Source: JAAELZ01 sp965223465
GTDB taxonomy: Bacteria > Pseudomonadota > Gammaproteobacteria > Arenicellales > Poriferihabitantaceae
Assembly: GCA_965223465.1 (NCBI GenBank)
Contig: OZ245025.1
Coordinates: forward strand, 186,001-250,000
Direction: 5' to 3'
DNA length: 64,000 bases
How positions within the stretch are numbered: the stretch's first letter is position 1; each line of letters opens with the position of its first letter. This document shows, piece by piece, positions 8,447 through 17,766 of this stretch. Below the pieces are notes generated by a model, which worked only from the letters and a program-made list of their open reading frames with translations, did no database searches and was not told where the DNA came from. The position numbers and the translations under genes are program-made.

Positions 8447-9985
8447 TTATTTATGGAACATTTTCAACATTCTTTGGGTAACTAAAAAGCCCCCAGCGAT
8501 GTTGATTGAGGCGATAAAAATTGCAATGGCGGATAGAAAAATTGCGATGGACGAGGGCGCGCTGAGCTGAAGTAAGGCGCCAATGACAATAATTCCGCTG
8601 ATCGCATTTGTTACGCTCATTAACGGTGTGTGCAGCGCTGGCGTGACGTTCCAAACCACCTGCCAGCCGACAAAACAAGCCAGAACGAAAACGGTGAAAT
8701 GACTCATAAAATCAGCAGGTGCAACCGAACCCACGCCGAGTAATAGCGCAGCGGCGATAGCCATCGCGCCGAGAGTAATCCAAGGGTTTTTAGGCTTTTC
8801 AGGTTCGGGTTCGACCACTGCAGGCATCTTCTGTACGCTCGGAGTAGGCGCTGAAGAAACTTTGATTGGCGGGGGCGGCCAGGTAATTTCACCATCGTTG
8901 ACTACTGTTAAGCCCCGGATCATCTCATCTTGCATATCGATGATCAGTTTGCCGTCTTTTTCCGGGGTCATTTCAGCCAGCAGGTTATAAACGTTGGTAC
9001 CGTATAACTGGCTGGCCTGGCCTGGCATACGCGCGGCGAGATCAGTATAGCCAATTATTTTTACGCCCTTAACGGTTTTCTTTTTACCCGGTACGGTATA
9101 TGCGCAGTTACCCCCTTGTTCAGCGGCCATATCGACGATGACGCTGCCTGGTTTCATGCTATCGGCCATGGCTTTGGTGATCAATTCAGGCGCCGGTTTA
9201 CCTGGAATCAGCGCAGTGGTGATGATGATATCAACTTCTTTGGCCTGCTCGGCGAACAGCGCCATTTCGGCCGCAATAAACTCTTTACTCATGGTCTTGG
9301 CATAGCCATCCCCACTTCCTGATTCTTCATCAAACTCCAGCATCAGAAATTCTGCATTCATGCTTTCGACTTGTTCTTTTACTTCGGGGCGGGTATCAAA
9401 TGCGCGTACGATTGCTCCCATCGAAGTGGCTGCGCCAATCGCTGCTAGGCCTGCGACACCGGCTCCAATGACGAGTACTTTCGCTGGGTGAATTTTACCG
9501 GCAGCGGTAATTTGTCCACCTAGAAAGCGTCCGAACTCATGGCTGGCTTCTATCACTGCACGATAACCGGCGATATTGGCAGTCGAAGAAAGTACGTCTA
9601 GTTTCTGCGCACGCGAGATCCGCGGAACCGCATCCATTGCGAGCACATTGGCATCGTTTTTAGCGGCGGTTTTTAGCATCGCCTCATTTTGTGCTGGCCA
9701 GAAAAAACTGATCAGGGTTTGGTCTTCGCTAAGTTGGGGTAATTCCTCAGCTGCAGGTGGACGAACCTTGGCAATTATTTGATTATCTGTCCATATAGAT
9801 TCTGCGGTTGACGCAATTTCGGCGCCGACGTTTTCGTAATCCACATCGCTGAAGCCAGCGGCTCTTCCCGCGCCTTTTTCTACACTGACGTCGTAGCCAA
9901 GTTTGAGAATGCGTCCCACCACATCTGGGGTCGCTGCAACACGCGTCTCGCCTTTTAGAATTTCCTTAGGGATTCCAATTTTCAT
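8447..9985 (-). CDS. pntA: NAD(P) transhydrogenase, alpha subunit
   Basis: A 512-residue protein in the one-chain alpha form. Residues 1-370 are the NAD(H)-binding domain I, related to alanine dehydrogenase (MKIGIPKEILKGETRVAATP; VIGAGVAGLAAIGAA). A proline-rich linker (WPPPPIKVSS) follows, then about four membrane helices that are the alpha share of domain II. Length and architecture match the enterobacterial form rather than the split PntA1/PntA2 form. First gene of the operon with pntB; the start ATG 9985 gives the standard N-terminus. Confidence 0.97.
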   Translation of the reverse strand: MKIGIPKEILKGETRVAATPDVVGRILKLGYDVSVEKGAGRAAGFSDVDYENVGAEIASTAESIWTDNQIIAKVRPPAAEELPQLSEDQTLISFFWPAQNEAMLKTAAKNDANVLAMDAVPRISRAQKLDVLSSTANIAGYRAVIEASHEFGRFLGGQITAAGKIHPAKVLVIGAGVAGLAAIGAATSMGAIVRAFDTRPEVKEQVESMNAEFLMLEFDEESGSGDGYAKTMSKEFIAAEMALFAEQAKEVDIIITTALIPGKPAPELITKAMADSMKPGSVIVDMAAEQGGNCAYTVPGKKKTVKGVKIIGYTDLAARMPGQASQLYGTNVYNLLAEMTPEKDGKLIIDMQDEMIRGLTVVNDGEITWPPPPIKVSSAPTPSVQKMPAVVEPEPEKPKNPWITLGAMAIAAALLLGVGSVAPADFMSHFTVFVLACFVGWQVVWNVTPALHTPLMSVTNAISGIIVIGALLQLSAPSSIAIFLSAIAIFIASINIAGGFLVTQRMLKMFHK

Positions 9986-10172
9986 ATTGCTTAATGGGGT
10001 TGTGCTTATTGTTGTTTGTGCGCTTATTCTAGTGAATTTGAACCCCTATGTTACAAAAATTTTTTGTCGGACTTTGACGCTAAGACACGCGCCAACCTGT
10101 TTGGCTATGATATTCTTAGGTGAGTTTGTAGTCTAAATAACTGTAATAAAACCTGTATCTCATTAATATACA

Positions 10173-10616
10173 ATGAAAAATAAAAAAGACATCAGCGGTT
10201 TTCCGGTCATTATCGATATACCTGTTCGATGGGGTGATATGGATGCGTTTGAGCACGTAAATAATGTCACTTACCTACGCTATTTTGAATCCGCGCGGGT
10301 TGCTTACTTCGAAGCCATGGGTATTTTGGACTACGCTCAGCCGCGGGGAATAGGGCCAATTTTGGGACATACCAGTTGCCGGTATAAATTCCCACTGACT
10401 TATCCCGATTCGCTAAAAGTGGGTGCGCGCGTGGTAAAAATAGAGCGTGATCGCTACCATCAAGAGTACATTGTTTATTCAACTCAACACCAGCGGGTCG
10501 CAGCATTGGGAACGGGCGTGATTGTGAGCTACGATTATGAAAAAGAAATTAAGGCTGAGGTATCTGACGAAGTAATCAATCGGATTAATAAAATTGAGGC
10601 CAGTGTATCAGTGTAA
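10173..10616 (+). CDS. Acyl-CoA thioesterase, hotdog (4HBT) family
   Basis: A 147-residue hotdog-fold protein. The segment RWGDMDAFEHVNNVTYLRYFESARVAYFE carries the 4HBT active-site pattern, with the catalytic-type Asp in WGDMD followed by HVNN. It should hydrolyse acyl-CoA thioesters, as do FadM/YbgC relatives; the chain length preferred cannot be told. It is monocistronic, divergent from pntA and convergent with dapE. Confidence 0.87.
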   Translation: MKNKKDISGFPVIIDIPVRWGDMDAFEHVNNVTYLRYFESARVAYFEAMGILDYAQPRGIGPILGHTSCRYKFPLTYPDSLKVGARVVKIERDRYHQEYIVYSTQHQRVAALGTGVIVSYDYEKEIKAEVSDEVINRINKIEASVSV

Positions 10617-10653
10617 AAGCAGCTTTTGGGTCACCAAGTTATCTTTGGTACGC

Positions 10654-11796
10654 CTACAGTAATAAATTTTCCAGTATATTTTCGTAAATAATCGATAGGG
10701 CATTTAGATCTGATATACTGACATGTTCGTCAATTTGATGAATAGAGGCATTAATAGGCCCCAGTTCGATGACCTGTGCGCCGGTGGGTGCAATGAAACG
10801 CCCATCAGAGGTACCACCTGACGTGGACAGTTCGGGTTTGTTGCCGGTGTTTTGTTCAATCGCCTTGACCACGGCGTGGATTAATTCACCGTCACGTGTT
10901 TGAAAAGGTTGGCCCGACAAGGTCCATTCTATATCAAACGCAAATTCCGACGCTTGTTGAAAGCGCGCACAATAAGCCCCAATTCGTGTTTTAATTTCCT
11001 CGGCGGTAATTTCCGGGGAGAAGCGTAAATTGAAATTTATTGCAATATTGCCGGGGATAACATTACTTGCGCCGGTGCCGGCCTGTATATTTGATATCTG
11101 AAACGACGTGGGCGGGAAATTGTCGTTACCTTGATCCCATTCGATATGAATCAGTTCATTGATAATCGGTGCAGCCAGGTGAATAGCGTTATTGGCAAGA
11201 TGCGGGTAGGCGATATGGCCTTGTTTACCAGAAATTGTTAAACAGCCATTCAGAGAACCACGTCGGCCTATTTTGATCGAATCGGCCAGTGCGTGACTAC
11301 AGCTTGGTTCGCCAATCACGCAATAATCAATTTTCATGTTTCGCTGATTGAGCGTTTCAATGACTTTGATGGTGCCATCTTTAGCAGGGCCCTCTTCATC
11401 GCTGGTGAGTAAAAACCCAATCTGGCCTTTATGGCCGGGGTGATGCCGGATAAATCTTTCCGTCGCGGTAGTCATTGCCGCCAGCCCACCTTTCATATCG
11501 GCAGCGCCGCGGCCATAAAGCGTATCCCCGTCAATGTGTGCTTCAAAGGGAGGGTGTGTCCATTGGTCGATCGGCCCGGTCGGAACGACATCGGTATGAC
11601 CGGCAAACACCACTAAAGGAGCACGATTGCCGTGGGTGGCCCATAAATTATCGACTTCCCCAAAACGTAAATGTTCACAACGAAACCCAAGTTTTTCCAG
11701 CCGGCTCGCCAGTATATTCTGGCAGCCCGCGTCCTCAGGCGTAATCGACGTCTGCCTTATAAGTTGCTGCGTGAGGGTCAGGGTGTCAGATTTCAA
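10654..11796 (-). CDS. dapE: Succinyl-diaminopimelate desuccinylase
   Basis: A 380-residue M20-family zinc enzyme that removes succinate from N-succinyl-LL-diaminopimelate for lysine and peptidoglycan synthesis. Metal-site motifs are clear: FAGHTDVVPTG (His, with the following Asp), GRGAADMKGG (bridging Asp), TSDEEGPA (Glu pair) and the C-terminal INASIHQIDEHV. Length is normal (E. coli 375). No other dap genes are adjacent. A TPR-protein gene lies just upstream on the same strand. Confidence 0.95.
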   Translation of the reverse strand: MKSDTLTLTQQLIRQTSITPEDAGCQNILASRLEKLGFRCEHLRFGEVDNLWATHGNRAPLVVFAGHTDVVPTGPIDQWTHPPFEAHIDGDTLYGRGAADMKGGLAAMTTATERFIRHHPGHKGQIGFLLTSDEEGPAKDGTIKVIETLNQRNMKIDYCVIGEPSCSHALADSIKIGRRGSLNGCLTISGKQGHIAYPHLANNAIHLAAPIINELIHIEWDQGNDNFPPTSFQISNIQAGTGASNVIPGNIAINFNLRFSPEITAEEIKTRIGAYCARFQQASEFAFDIEWTLSGQPFQTRDGELIHAVVKAIEQNTGNKPELSTSGGTSDGRFIAPTGAQVIELGPINASIHQIDEHVSISDLNALSIIYENILENLLL

Positions 11797-11845
11797 AAGT
11801 TTGGCCTGGGTTTAAAGGTGTAGCGTCGTAGAGTGCAGCGTGGTA

Positions 11846-12817
11846 TTAGTTTTCACTTATTTCTTCCAGTATCAGCCAGCGGCCCTGGTCATTTTCCAGG
11901 CGCAACGCTTTGTGGGTTGTGTCTTTGAAGGTCTTGGATTTGTATTCCTGGGTAAAATTGGCGACAGCTAAATTAGCTTGCTCGAACTCGACGTTGATAT
12001 CCCGTAGCTTCAAATTGATGTTACCAGCCTGAGCAAAAACGCGCTTTTTGTGCGCGACCCATTGCTCAATCGAGGTGTTGTCGTTTGGCGTAAACTTGCG
12101 CGAGTAATGCGATAAATAGCGCTCTGGGTTCAGGCTCATCCAATCTTTTATCCATGCATCCAGCGTATTTAAAATAGCGGTTTGCGGCGCGTCTTTTGGA
12201 GCGTCAATTTCTGTAGACTCTTGCCTCGCTGGTGAAGTATCGCCCGTGTTGGCAACGGCCTGTGATGATGTATCTGTGTGATGACTGGTCTGTTTGGGTG
12301 ATGACTGAACCGCGATTTGGTGAAAATTTTGGCTTAAGTTTATTTTCTTTTTGAGCAAATTTTGACCACTGGCATTAAACCCTGCTTGGTATTGATTGTG
12401 CGCAAGTTCAACATAGGTATCCCCCAGGTTTTCATAGGCATGCGCATAATCAGGAAACCGCTCAATGGTCTGTTCAAATCGCGTAATGGCCTGATCATAT
12501 TGATGTTGCATGCGATACACCATCGCCAAATTATTTCCCGGCTCCGGGTTTTCGTTCAAGTGGTCGTTAAGTTTTTGGTAATACTCGATTGCAGCGTCCA
12601 GTCGATTAAGTTTAACCAGTAAATACCCCTTGGCGAGCAATAGTTGTTGATCTTCGCTCTCGCTCACCAGTGCTTGCTCGACCATATCAAACGCGGATGC
12701 AAAATCACCCTGGTTAAAGGCAAGCTGGATTTCCTCGCTAAGTTCCGCGGAAGCATTCAAACCATAGATGCTCAACGTGAATGAAAACGCTAAAGCCAGG
12801 AGGGATGGGATACGCAT
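11846..12817 (-). CDS. TPR protein with C-terminal Cds6/NTF2-like domain
   Basis: A 323-residue exported protein with a signal peptide (cleavage likely near LNASAEL). Residues 25-150 are four to five tetratricopeptide repeats (LLLAKGYLLVKLNRLDAAIEYYQKL; NNLAMVYRMQHQYDQAITRFEQ). A low-complexity Ser/Thr/Gln linker leads to a C-terminal ~105-residue NTF2-like domain (TLDAWIKDWMSLNPERYLSHYSRKF) of the type found at the end of the L,D-transpeptidase Cds6. No transpeptidase catalytic cysteine motif is present, so this is probably a periplasmic scaffold rather than an enzyme. It lies 49 bases upstream of dapE and may be cotranscribed. Confidence 0.75.
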   Translation of the reverse strand: MRIPSLLALAFSFTLSIYGLNASAELSEEIQLAFNQGDFASAFDMVEQALVSESEDQQLLLAKGYLLVKLNRLDAAIEYYQKLNDHLNENPEPGNNLAMVYRMQHQYDQAITRFEQTIERFPDYAHAYENLGDTYVELAHNQYQAGFNASGQNLLKKKINLSQNFHQIAVQSSPKQTSHHTDTSSQAVANTGDTSPARQESTEIDAPKDAPQTAILNTLDAWIKDWMSLNPERYLSHYSRKFTPNDNTSIEQWVAHKKRVFAQAGNINLKLRDINVEFEQANLAVANFTQEYKSKTFKDTTHKALRLENDQGRWLILEEISEN

Positions 12818-12996
12818 AATGATGTCATATTGATGATAACAGCGATTTTACTCAATCCAGGGAGAATTGTGGCGAGATCTGGTTTTATTTCCATCCAAGC
12901 AAAAGGCTTTTAACTGCGCAGAATCACCTAAGATTCACGCTTGCCTATCAGGTATACTGAACGGGCAAATTTCCGAGTTTCGCCTACCAAAAAGCA

Positions 12997-13749
12997 TTGC
13001 AAATAACAGCACACAGCACGCATCCTATTCTTCCTGCTTGGTTTGAGTCCGACGCAGGCCAGGCTTTGCTGGCACAGGAAATAGCTTCTTTGGATCGATT
13101 GGTTCCGGATCAGTTTTACCAGGTTGGGCTGCAATACGGTTTGACGGCTCAGCCATTGCTGGCGCAGCGAAATATAGAGTATGCGGTGTATTGTGATAGC
13201 TTGATGCTGAAGAATACCCATACCAATGTTGTCGCTTTGCCAGAAGCCTTGCCCCTGGCAGAACATAGTGTTGATTTAGCCTTGTTGTTTCATACCCTGG
13301 ATTATTGTGAAAACCCGCATCGCGTTTTGCGCCAGGTATCGCAAGTAATGAACCCGGAAGGGGTGATCGTACTCACCGGGTTTCATCCATTTAGCTTATG
13401 GGGGGCGAGGCACAAAATTGGGCCTAAATATCCCCCATTTGACGCTCGGTTTATTTCTCGGTCCCAGGTACAAGACTGGTTTGCTTTACTGGGGTTCCAG
13501 CCGCTCAGGGGGTGTATGATCAACTACCAGTTTGCTCAGCTCAATACCCATTGGCGCAACAAACTGGATTTCATGGACAAGCTGGGGGAGCGTTGGTGGC
13601 CCACGTTGGGGGCGGTCTATGTGCTCGTGGTAAAGAAAAAGGTGTATAGCGGCCTGCATCCAAGGGTGCGTCAAAAAGTGGCGAAATGGTTTTTGGATAT
13701 CAAACCTGCACAGACAAAAATTGCGCAGCAAAACCAGATTCGACGCTAA
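12997..13749 (+). CDS. Class I SAM-dependent methyltransferase, YafS-like
   Basis: A 250-residue protein starting at TTG 12997. The core motif is degenerate, but ALPEALPLAEHSVDLALLFHTLDYCENPHRVLRQVSQVMNPEGV is the familiar 'motif II to post-III' stretch of methyltransferase family 11. Its place directly before rnhA and dnaQ matches E. coli yafS, so the YafS label rests on both sequence and context. Substrate unknown. A non-ATG start is assumed because no upstream ATG is in frame near a ribosome site. Confidence 0.8.
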   Translation: MQITAHSTHPILPAWFESDAGQALLAQEIASLDRLVPDQFYQVGLQYGLTAQPLLAQRNIEYAVYCDSLMLKNTHTNVVALPEALPLAEHSVDLALLFHTLDYCENPHRVLRQVSQVMNPEGVIVLTGFHPFSLWGARHKIGPKYPPFDARFISRSQVQDWFALLGFQPLRGCMINYQFAQLNTHWRNKLDFMDKLGERWWPTLGAVYVLVVKKKVYSGLHPRVRQKVAKWFLDIKPAQTKIAQQNQIRR

Positions 13750-13771
13750 GCTTTGGCTTACAATCGGCGTC

Positions 13772-14206
13772 ATGAAAAGAGTGGTTATATATACCGATGG
13801 GGGATGTCGCGGTAACCCTGGTCCGGGCGGATGGGGCGCCGTGTTGGAATATGGTAATCATCGTAAGGAATTGATGGGCCACGCTGAGCATACAACCAAT
13901 AACCAAATGGAGCTGACCGCCGCAATCGAAGCATTGTCCAGCTTGAAACGCGCGTGTGATGTGGATTTACATACTGATTCAGTTTATGTGCGTGATGGGA
14001 TTACCAAGTGGTTGGAGAACTGGAAGCAAAAGGATTGGCGCACCGCAAACCGTAAACCGGTTAAGAATAAGGCGCTGTGGCAGGCGCTGGATGAGCAGAA
14101 CCAGCGGCATAATATTGCATGGCACTGGGTAAAAGGCCATGCCGGTGTGCCGGGTAACGAGCGAGCGGATGCGTTGGCCAATCAGGCGATGGACGCGCAA
14201 TCATGA
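13772..14206 (+). CDS. rnhA: Ribonuclease HI
   Basis: A 144-residue RNase HI that removes RNA from RNA-DNA hybrids. All four catalytic carboxylates are present: Asp in YTDGGCRGNPG, Glu in NNQMELTAAIEAL, Asp in HTDSVYV and Asp in NERADALAN. The basic loop (WKQKDWRTANRKPVKNK) is the handle region. ATG 13772 is chosen because MKRVVIYTDGG is the family start; the longer frame to 13721 overlaps the upstream gene. Its last four bases overlap dnaQ (ATGA), so the two are translationally coupled. Confidence 0.97.
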   Translation: MKRVVIYTDGGCRGNPGPGGWGAVLEYGNHRKELMGHAEHTTNNQMELTAAIEALSSLKRACDVDLHTDSVYVRDGITKWLENWKQKDWRTANRKPVKNKALWQALDEQNQRHNIAWHWVKGHAGVPGNERADALANQAMDAQS

Positions 14207-14910
14207 GCACACGGTATATCGTGCTGGATACGGAAACCACCGGCTTAGAGCCCAAACAAGGGCATAAGATTATCGAAATTGGCTGCGTTGAAATTATCGA
14301 ACGCAGATTAACCGGCAAGCACTACCAGCAATTTTTGAACCCGCAACGTGAAATCGATACAGCAGCGCTGGAAGTGCATGGCATCACCCTGGAAGAACTC
14401 GAAGATAAACCGATTTTCGCCCAAATCGCCGAAGATTTTCTGAGCTACATTAAAGGCGCCACACTAATCATTCATAATGCAGCCTTTGACGTAGGTTTTT
14501 TGAATCATGAGTTAGCCCTGCTCGAGCCGCCGCTGGGCAGGATTGAAGAGGTTTGTGAAGTGATTGATACGCTGCAAATGGCGCGTGAAATTCACCCGGG
14601 CCAGCGCAATAGTCTGGATGCTTTGTGTCAGCGGTATTTTGTCGATAACGCACACCGTACCCTGCATGGCGCCTTGCTGGATGCGGAAATTCTGGCCGAT
14701 GTATACCTGTTGATGACGGGTGGCCAGCTTAATTTGCTTGGTGAGCATGATATTAGTGAGACGGCAAAAAATGAATTACAGGAAGAACACATGATAGATA
14801 AAAACCGAGCGCCACTAAAAGTGATTCCGGCCAGCGAAGAAGAACTACAGGCACACGAAAAATGGCTGACGTTATTAAGCGAGAAAACCGATACAAAAAT
14901 CAATTGGTAG
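14203..14910 (+). CDS. dnaQ: DNA polymerase III, epsilon subunit (proofreading exonuclease)
   Basis: A 235-residue DEDDh 3'-5' exonuclease. Exo I is VLDTETTGLE (Asp9, Glu11), Exo II is IIHNAAFDVGFLNHEL and Exo III is HGALLDAEILADVYL. The C-terminal tail, rich in charged residues and ending near EKWL, would bind the polymerase alpha subunit. The gene overlaps rnhA by four bases on the same strand, as in pseudomonads, whereas in E. coli the two are divergent. Confidence 0.96.
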   Translation: MSTRYIVLDTETTGLEPKQGHKIIEIGCVEIIERRLTGKHYQQFLNPQREIDTAALEVHGITLEELEDKPIFAQIAEDFLSYIKGATLIIHNAAFDVGFLNHELALLEPPLGRIEEVCEVIDTLQMAREIHPGQRNSLDALCQRYFVDNAHRTLHGALLDAEILADVYLLMTGGQLNLLGEHDISETAKNELQEEHMIDKNRAPLKVIPASEEELQAHEKWLTLLSEKTDTKINW

Positions 14911-14974
14911 GTATGTCTGGATAAGTTTGTAGTGGAGCAATATCAGTCAATCTTGTGACGAATGGGTATACAGC

Positions 14975-15547
14975 ATGAGTAAGTTAAAAAATCATTTCAC
15001 TAAAAATATTCTCGCCGGGCTGGTGGCGATATTGCCAATAGGCGGTCTGATCATCACGGTTGGCTATCTCGAAAGCACCATCTCAAGCGCAGGCTTGACG
15101 CATTTACCTTTCTACTTTCCTGGTTTGGGGCTGATTCTGGTCGTGGCGCTGGTTTATTTAATCGGCTTGGTGCTTACCACTTTTATCGGTAAATGGCTGT
15201 GGTCGTCCATCGATACATTGCTCAAAAAGCTGCCTGCATTGGGTAAACTGTACGTCTCACTCAAGCAAATATTGGGCTATGGAGAAGGGGAAGAGGCGGT
15301 TTTTCAGCAAACCGTATTGTTGCCCGCCCAAGGCGGTAGTGGCAAGGAATTTGGTTTATTGACCAACCGAATTACACTGCCCGATGGCGTGGAAAAACTG
15401 GTCGTGTTTATCCCCGGTTCGCCCAACCCCACCACAGGCAGATTAATCATCGCCAATCCCGACGAGGTCGAAATGAGCGATATCCCGGTAAATGATGTAT
15501 TTCGTATGCTGGTGGCAGCGGGAAAATCGGAATTGGAGTTGAAATAA
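14975..15547 (+). CDS. DUF502 family membrane protein
   Basis: A 190-residue protein with two predicted membrane helices (about residues 13-30 and 48-72: ILAGLVAILPIGGLIITVGYL, GLGLILVVALVYLIGLVLTTF). After them comes the conserved soluble part with VYGEG-like GYGEGEEAVFQQTVLL and FIPGSPNPTTGRLIIANPDEVE, which is diagnostic for DUF502. Function unknown; in other bacteria it is an inner-membrane protein often found near aspartyl-tRNA synthetase. Followed by a hairpin and an accessory patch. Confidence 0.88.
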   Translation: MSKLKNHFTKNILAGLVAILPIGGLIITVGYLESTISSAGLTHLPFYFPGLGLILVVALVYLIGLVLTTFIGKWLWSSIDTLLKKLPALGKLYVSLKQILGYGEGEEAVFQQTVLLPAQGGSGKEFGLLTNRITLPDGVEKLVVFIPGSPNPTTGRLIIANPDEVEMSDIPVNDVFRMLVAAGKSELELK

Positions 15548-15576
15548 GTACGTGACCAATTAGATACATATTACCT

Positions 15577-15599
15577 GGCCATATTGGTTATATATGGCC
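15577..15599. other. Inverted repeat between convergent genes
   Basis: Eight-base arms GGCCATAT / ATATGGCC with a seven-base loop lie between the DUF502 gene and the convergent small membrane gene. It may act as a two-way transcript end, but neither side has a T-run of more than three. Confidence 0.35.
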
Positions 15600-15848
15600 C
15601 TATTGATCCATTTCACCGCAGTGCACACACTTTCCCTCAATTATTGCACGAAGTAATTTGTTACCCGTATCCATATGGTCATATTCAAATGTTTTATGCC
15701 TAGCGTTAGATAGACAATTACCGCAATCAAATAAAAACATAATTGTCAAACCAACTACGCTAGTAATGCTCATAATAACTAATAAATAATATAAAAAATC
15801 TTCATACTTTAATGCTAGAAGTAACGCGGAAATGCAAATGAGGAGCAT
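15600..15848 (-). CDS. Small membrane protein of unknown function
   Basis: An 82-residue protein from ATG 15848 (a GTG at 15863 is an alternative). Two hydrophobic segments cover about residues 1-14 and 22-42, followed by a soluble tail with Cys-containing motifs: FDCGNC after the second helix and CVHCGEM at the end. The CxxC pairs could bind zinc or form disulphides. I do not recognise the family. The local sequence is AT-richer than the flanking core genes, which suggests acquisition. It may also be a chance or decaying frame. Confidence 0.5.
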   Translation of the reverse strand: MLLICISALLLALKYEDFLYYLLVIMSITSVVGLTIMFLFDCGNCLSNARHKTFEYDHMDTGNKLLRAIIEGKCVHCGEMDQ

Positions 15849-16068
15849 TGATAGAAAAACCACGCGAACTTTTTTTATATTTCATGAACGCTTTTTACTA
15901 AGTAATCATAACTGATCATCTAGAGCCCTGTTGCAACAGCGTCGTTTTCACTCAGGGACCAATAGGGTCAAATTAATAGAGTTGAACTTGATAGATCATG
16001 CTACCTGCGTGCCGTATTATTAGTTCGGGTGCTAAATCACGCATTGATGCTATAAGACTCTGTTTAAG

Positions 16069-16341
16069 CTATTCGATTTTCAACCCTTGTTTTACCGCCC
16101 TATCTTTGTCAGTACGCCAGCGAAAACCGATTTGGACCTTTCTTTTGGTTTGACTATCGCTGATATCGTCTTTTATCTTGAATCGAAACCCCATGGTATT
16201 CGGGAATTCCAGCTCAACGGTTTCCTGGCCTTGCGTTAGCGTCATCATGCCAGCATCAATTTTATCTGCGACCGTCCTTAGGAAATCGGAAAGCTCCTTG
16301 GACGATTTATTACTTTTTTCATCAATGAGAACTTTATCCAT
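16069..16341 (-). CDS. Amphi-Trp domain-containing protein
   Basis: A 90-residue protein. SKELSDFLRTVADKIDAGMMTLTQGQETVELEFPNTMGFRFKIKDD followed by VQIGFRWR matches the small amphi-Trp domain, named for an amphipathic repeat pattern near a conserved Trp. Its function is unknown. It stands alone, between a small membrane gene and the CNNM/CBS pair, preceded by a ribosome-like GGTGCGC stretch rather than a strong site. Start ATG 16341. Confidence 0.72.
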   Translation of the reverse strand: MDKVLIDEKSNKSSKELSDFLRTVADKIDAGMMTLTQGQETVELEFPNTMGFRFKIKDDISDSQTKRKVQIGFRWRTDKDRAVKQGLKIE

Positions 16342-16495
16342 ATGCGCACCTTCACTTAGGTTAAAGATTAAATCGCATTAAGCTATATTAAAATTTTCGC
16401 TGAAGCAATATCCCGATAATGAACTTTCCAACGAAATGGGTATTGGATTGATTCGGAGGGTATGGTGGGCTTAGATGGGGCCGTAAAAAGCTTAT

Positions 16496-17764
16496 TTACC
16501 CCACAAAATCTGGTTCGACGCGCAGGCTGGTTACGGTACGATCTGTAGAGGCCTCGACGGTAAATACATAGCCATCAACGTTTATCGATTCGCCCACTTT
16601 AGGGATATGTTTTAAACGTGCGATCACCAGCCCGGCAAGGGTATGGAATTCGCCTACCGGCAAACTAGCGCCCAAAATTTCATTGGCTTCGGATAGCGAC
16701 AGGCGCGCATCTAAAATGTATGTATCACTGTCGAGCACCTCAATCTCGCGTTTCTTGCGTTGGTGATACTCTTCGAAATCGTAACCGACATCAATTTCAC
16801 CAACCACTTCTTCAAGAATGTCTTCCATGGTGATCATACCTACTGCTGAGCCAAATTCGTCTACGACAACGGCCATATGGTCTTTACGTTCGCGTAATTC
16901 TTCCAGTAATTGATCGATCGTTTGGTGGATGGTCACATAACTGGCGGGTTTGATGTAATCATCTATGGATTTATTGACCAATTCCGGGTCCATCAAATCC
17001 CAGGTCGATAGCGTCATGACACCCGTAACGTTGCTGATATTGCGCTCAAAGACCGGTAAGCGGTTAAATCCATTACTATAGACCATATCCATGGCGGTTT
17101 GCATATTTCGATTGTGTTTGATTGCCACGACGTCGGAAATCGGAATCATGGCTTCGCCGACCGTGGTTTCGGCAAATCGAATAGTGCGCTTGATACGCTC
17201 GCGGTCAAACGTACCGACATTGGTGCCTCGATCAGACATATCTACCACGGTGCGGATTTGCTCGCGTGCCATAAACACGGTTTGCTCGGTTTTCCCGCCG
17301 CCGGCGATGCGCGCAGCCAGGCGGGCTATGCGCGAAAAGATAAAAATAATCGGGAAAAACAGCCAGGAAAATATGCGTAAGGGATAGACCGCAATCGGCG
17401 CGATATGATCCGATTTTTGCTGATAAATACTTTTGGGAACGATTTCACCGAAAATCAGCAATAAAGGGGTGAAGATCAAGAACGCGTATAAATCTCCCAG
17501 CGAGCCAAAGTACTTTATCATGAGCGTCGCGCCTATGGTGGTCAGTGCGACTGTCGCGATGTTGGTGCCCACCAGGGTGGTACCCAACAATACATCGGGT
17601 GTTTTAAACAGCTTTAATACCAGTTCAGCACCCTTGTGCCCCTGACGCGCGCGGTGCTGCAGCTTCATTTTGTCTGAATTAACCAACGCGATTTCAGAGC
17701 CTGAGAAAAAGCCTTTTAGCAACAATAACAGAACTAGTAGTAGAATGATGGCAATGATTTCCAT
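16496..17764 (-). CDS. CNNM / CBS-domain membrane protein (CorC/HlyC family), copy 1
   Basis: A 422-residue protein: an N-terminal CNNM membrane domain (residues 1-190, with FFSGSEIALV and three to four helices), a CBS pair (about 205-330; VVVDEFGSAVGMITMEDILEEVVGEI) and a C-terminal CorC_HlyC domain (TLAGLVIARLKHIPKVGE). Family members are linked to Mg2+/Co2+ export or tolerance. It lies two bases after a longer paralogue on the same strand, so the two are coupled and may form a heteromer. Confidence 0.92.
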   Translation of the reverse strand: MEIIAIILLLVLLLLLKGFFSGSEIALVNSDKMKLQHRARQGHKGAELVLKLFKTPDVLLGTTLVGTNIATVALTTIGATLMIKYFGSLGDLYAFLIFTPLLLIFGEIVPKSIYQQKSDHIAPIAVYPLRIFSWLFFPIIFIFSRIARLAARIAGGGKTEQTVFMAREQIRTVVDMSDRGTNVGTFDRERIKRTIRFAETTVGEAMIPISDVVAIKHNRNMQTAMDMVYSNGFNRLPVFERNISNVTGVMTLSTWDLMDPELVNKSIDDYIKPASYVTIHQTIDQLLEELRERKDHMAVVVDEFGSAVGMITMEDILEEVVGEIDVGYDFEEYHQRKKREIEVLDSDTYILDARLSLSEANEILGASLPVGEFHTLAGLVIARLKHIPKVGESINVDGYVFTVEASTDRTVTSLRVEPDFVG

Positions 17765-17766
17765 GC

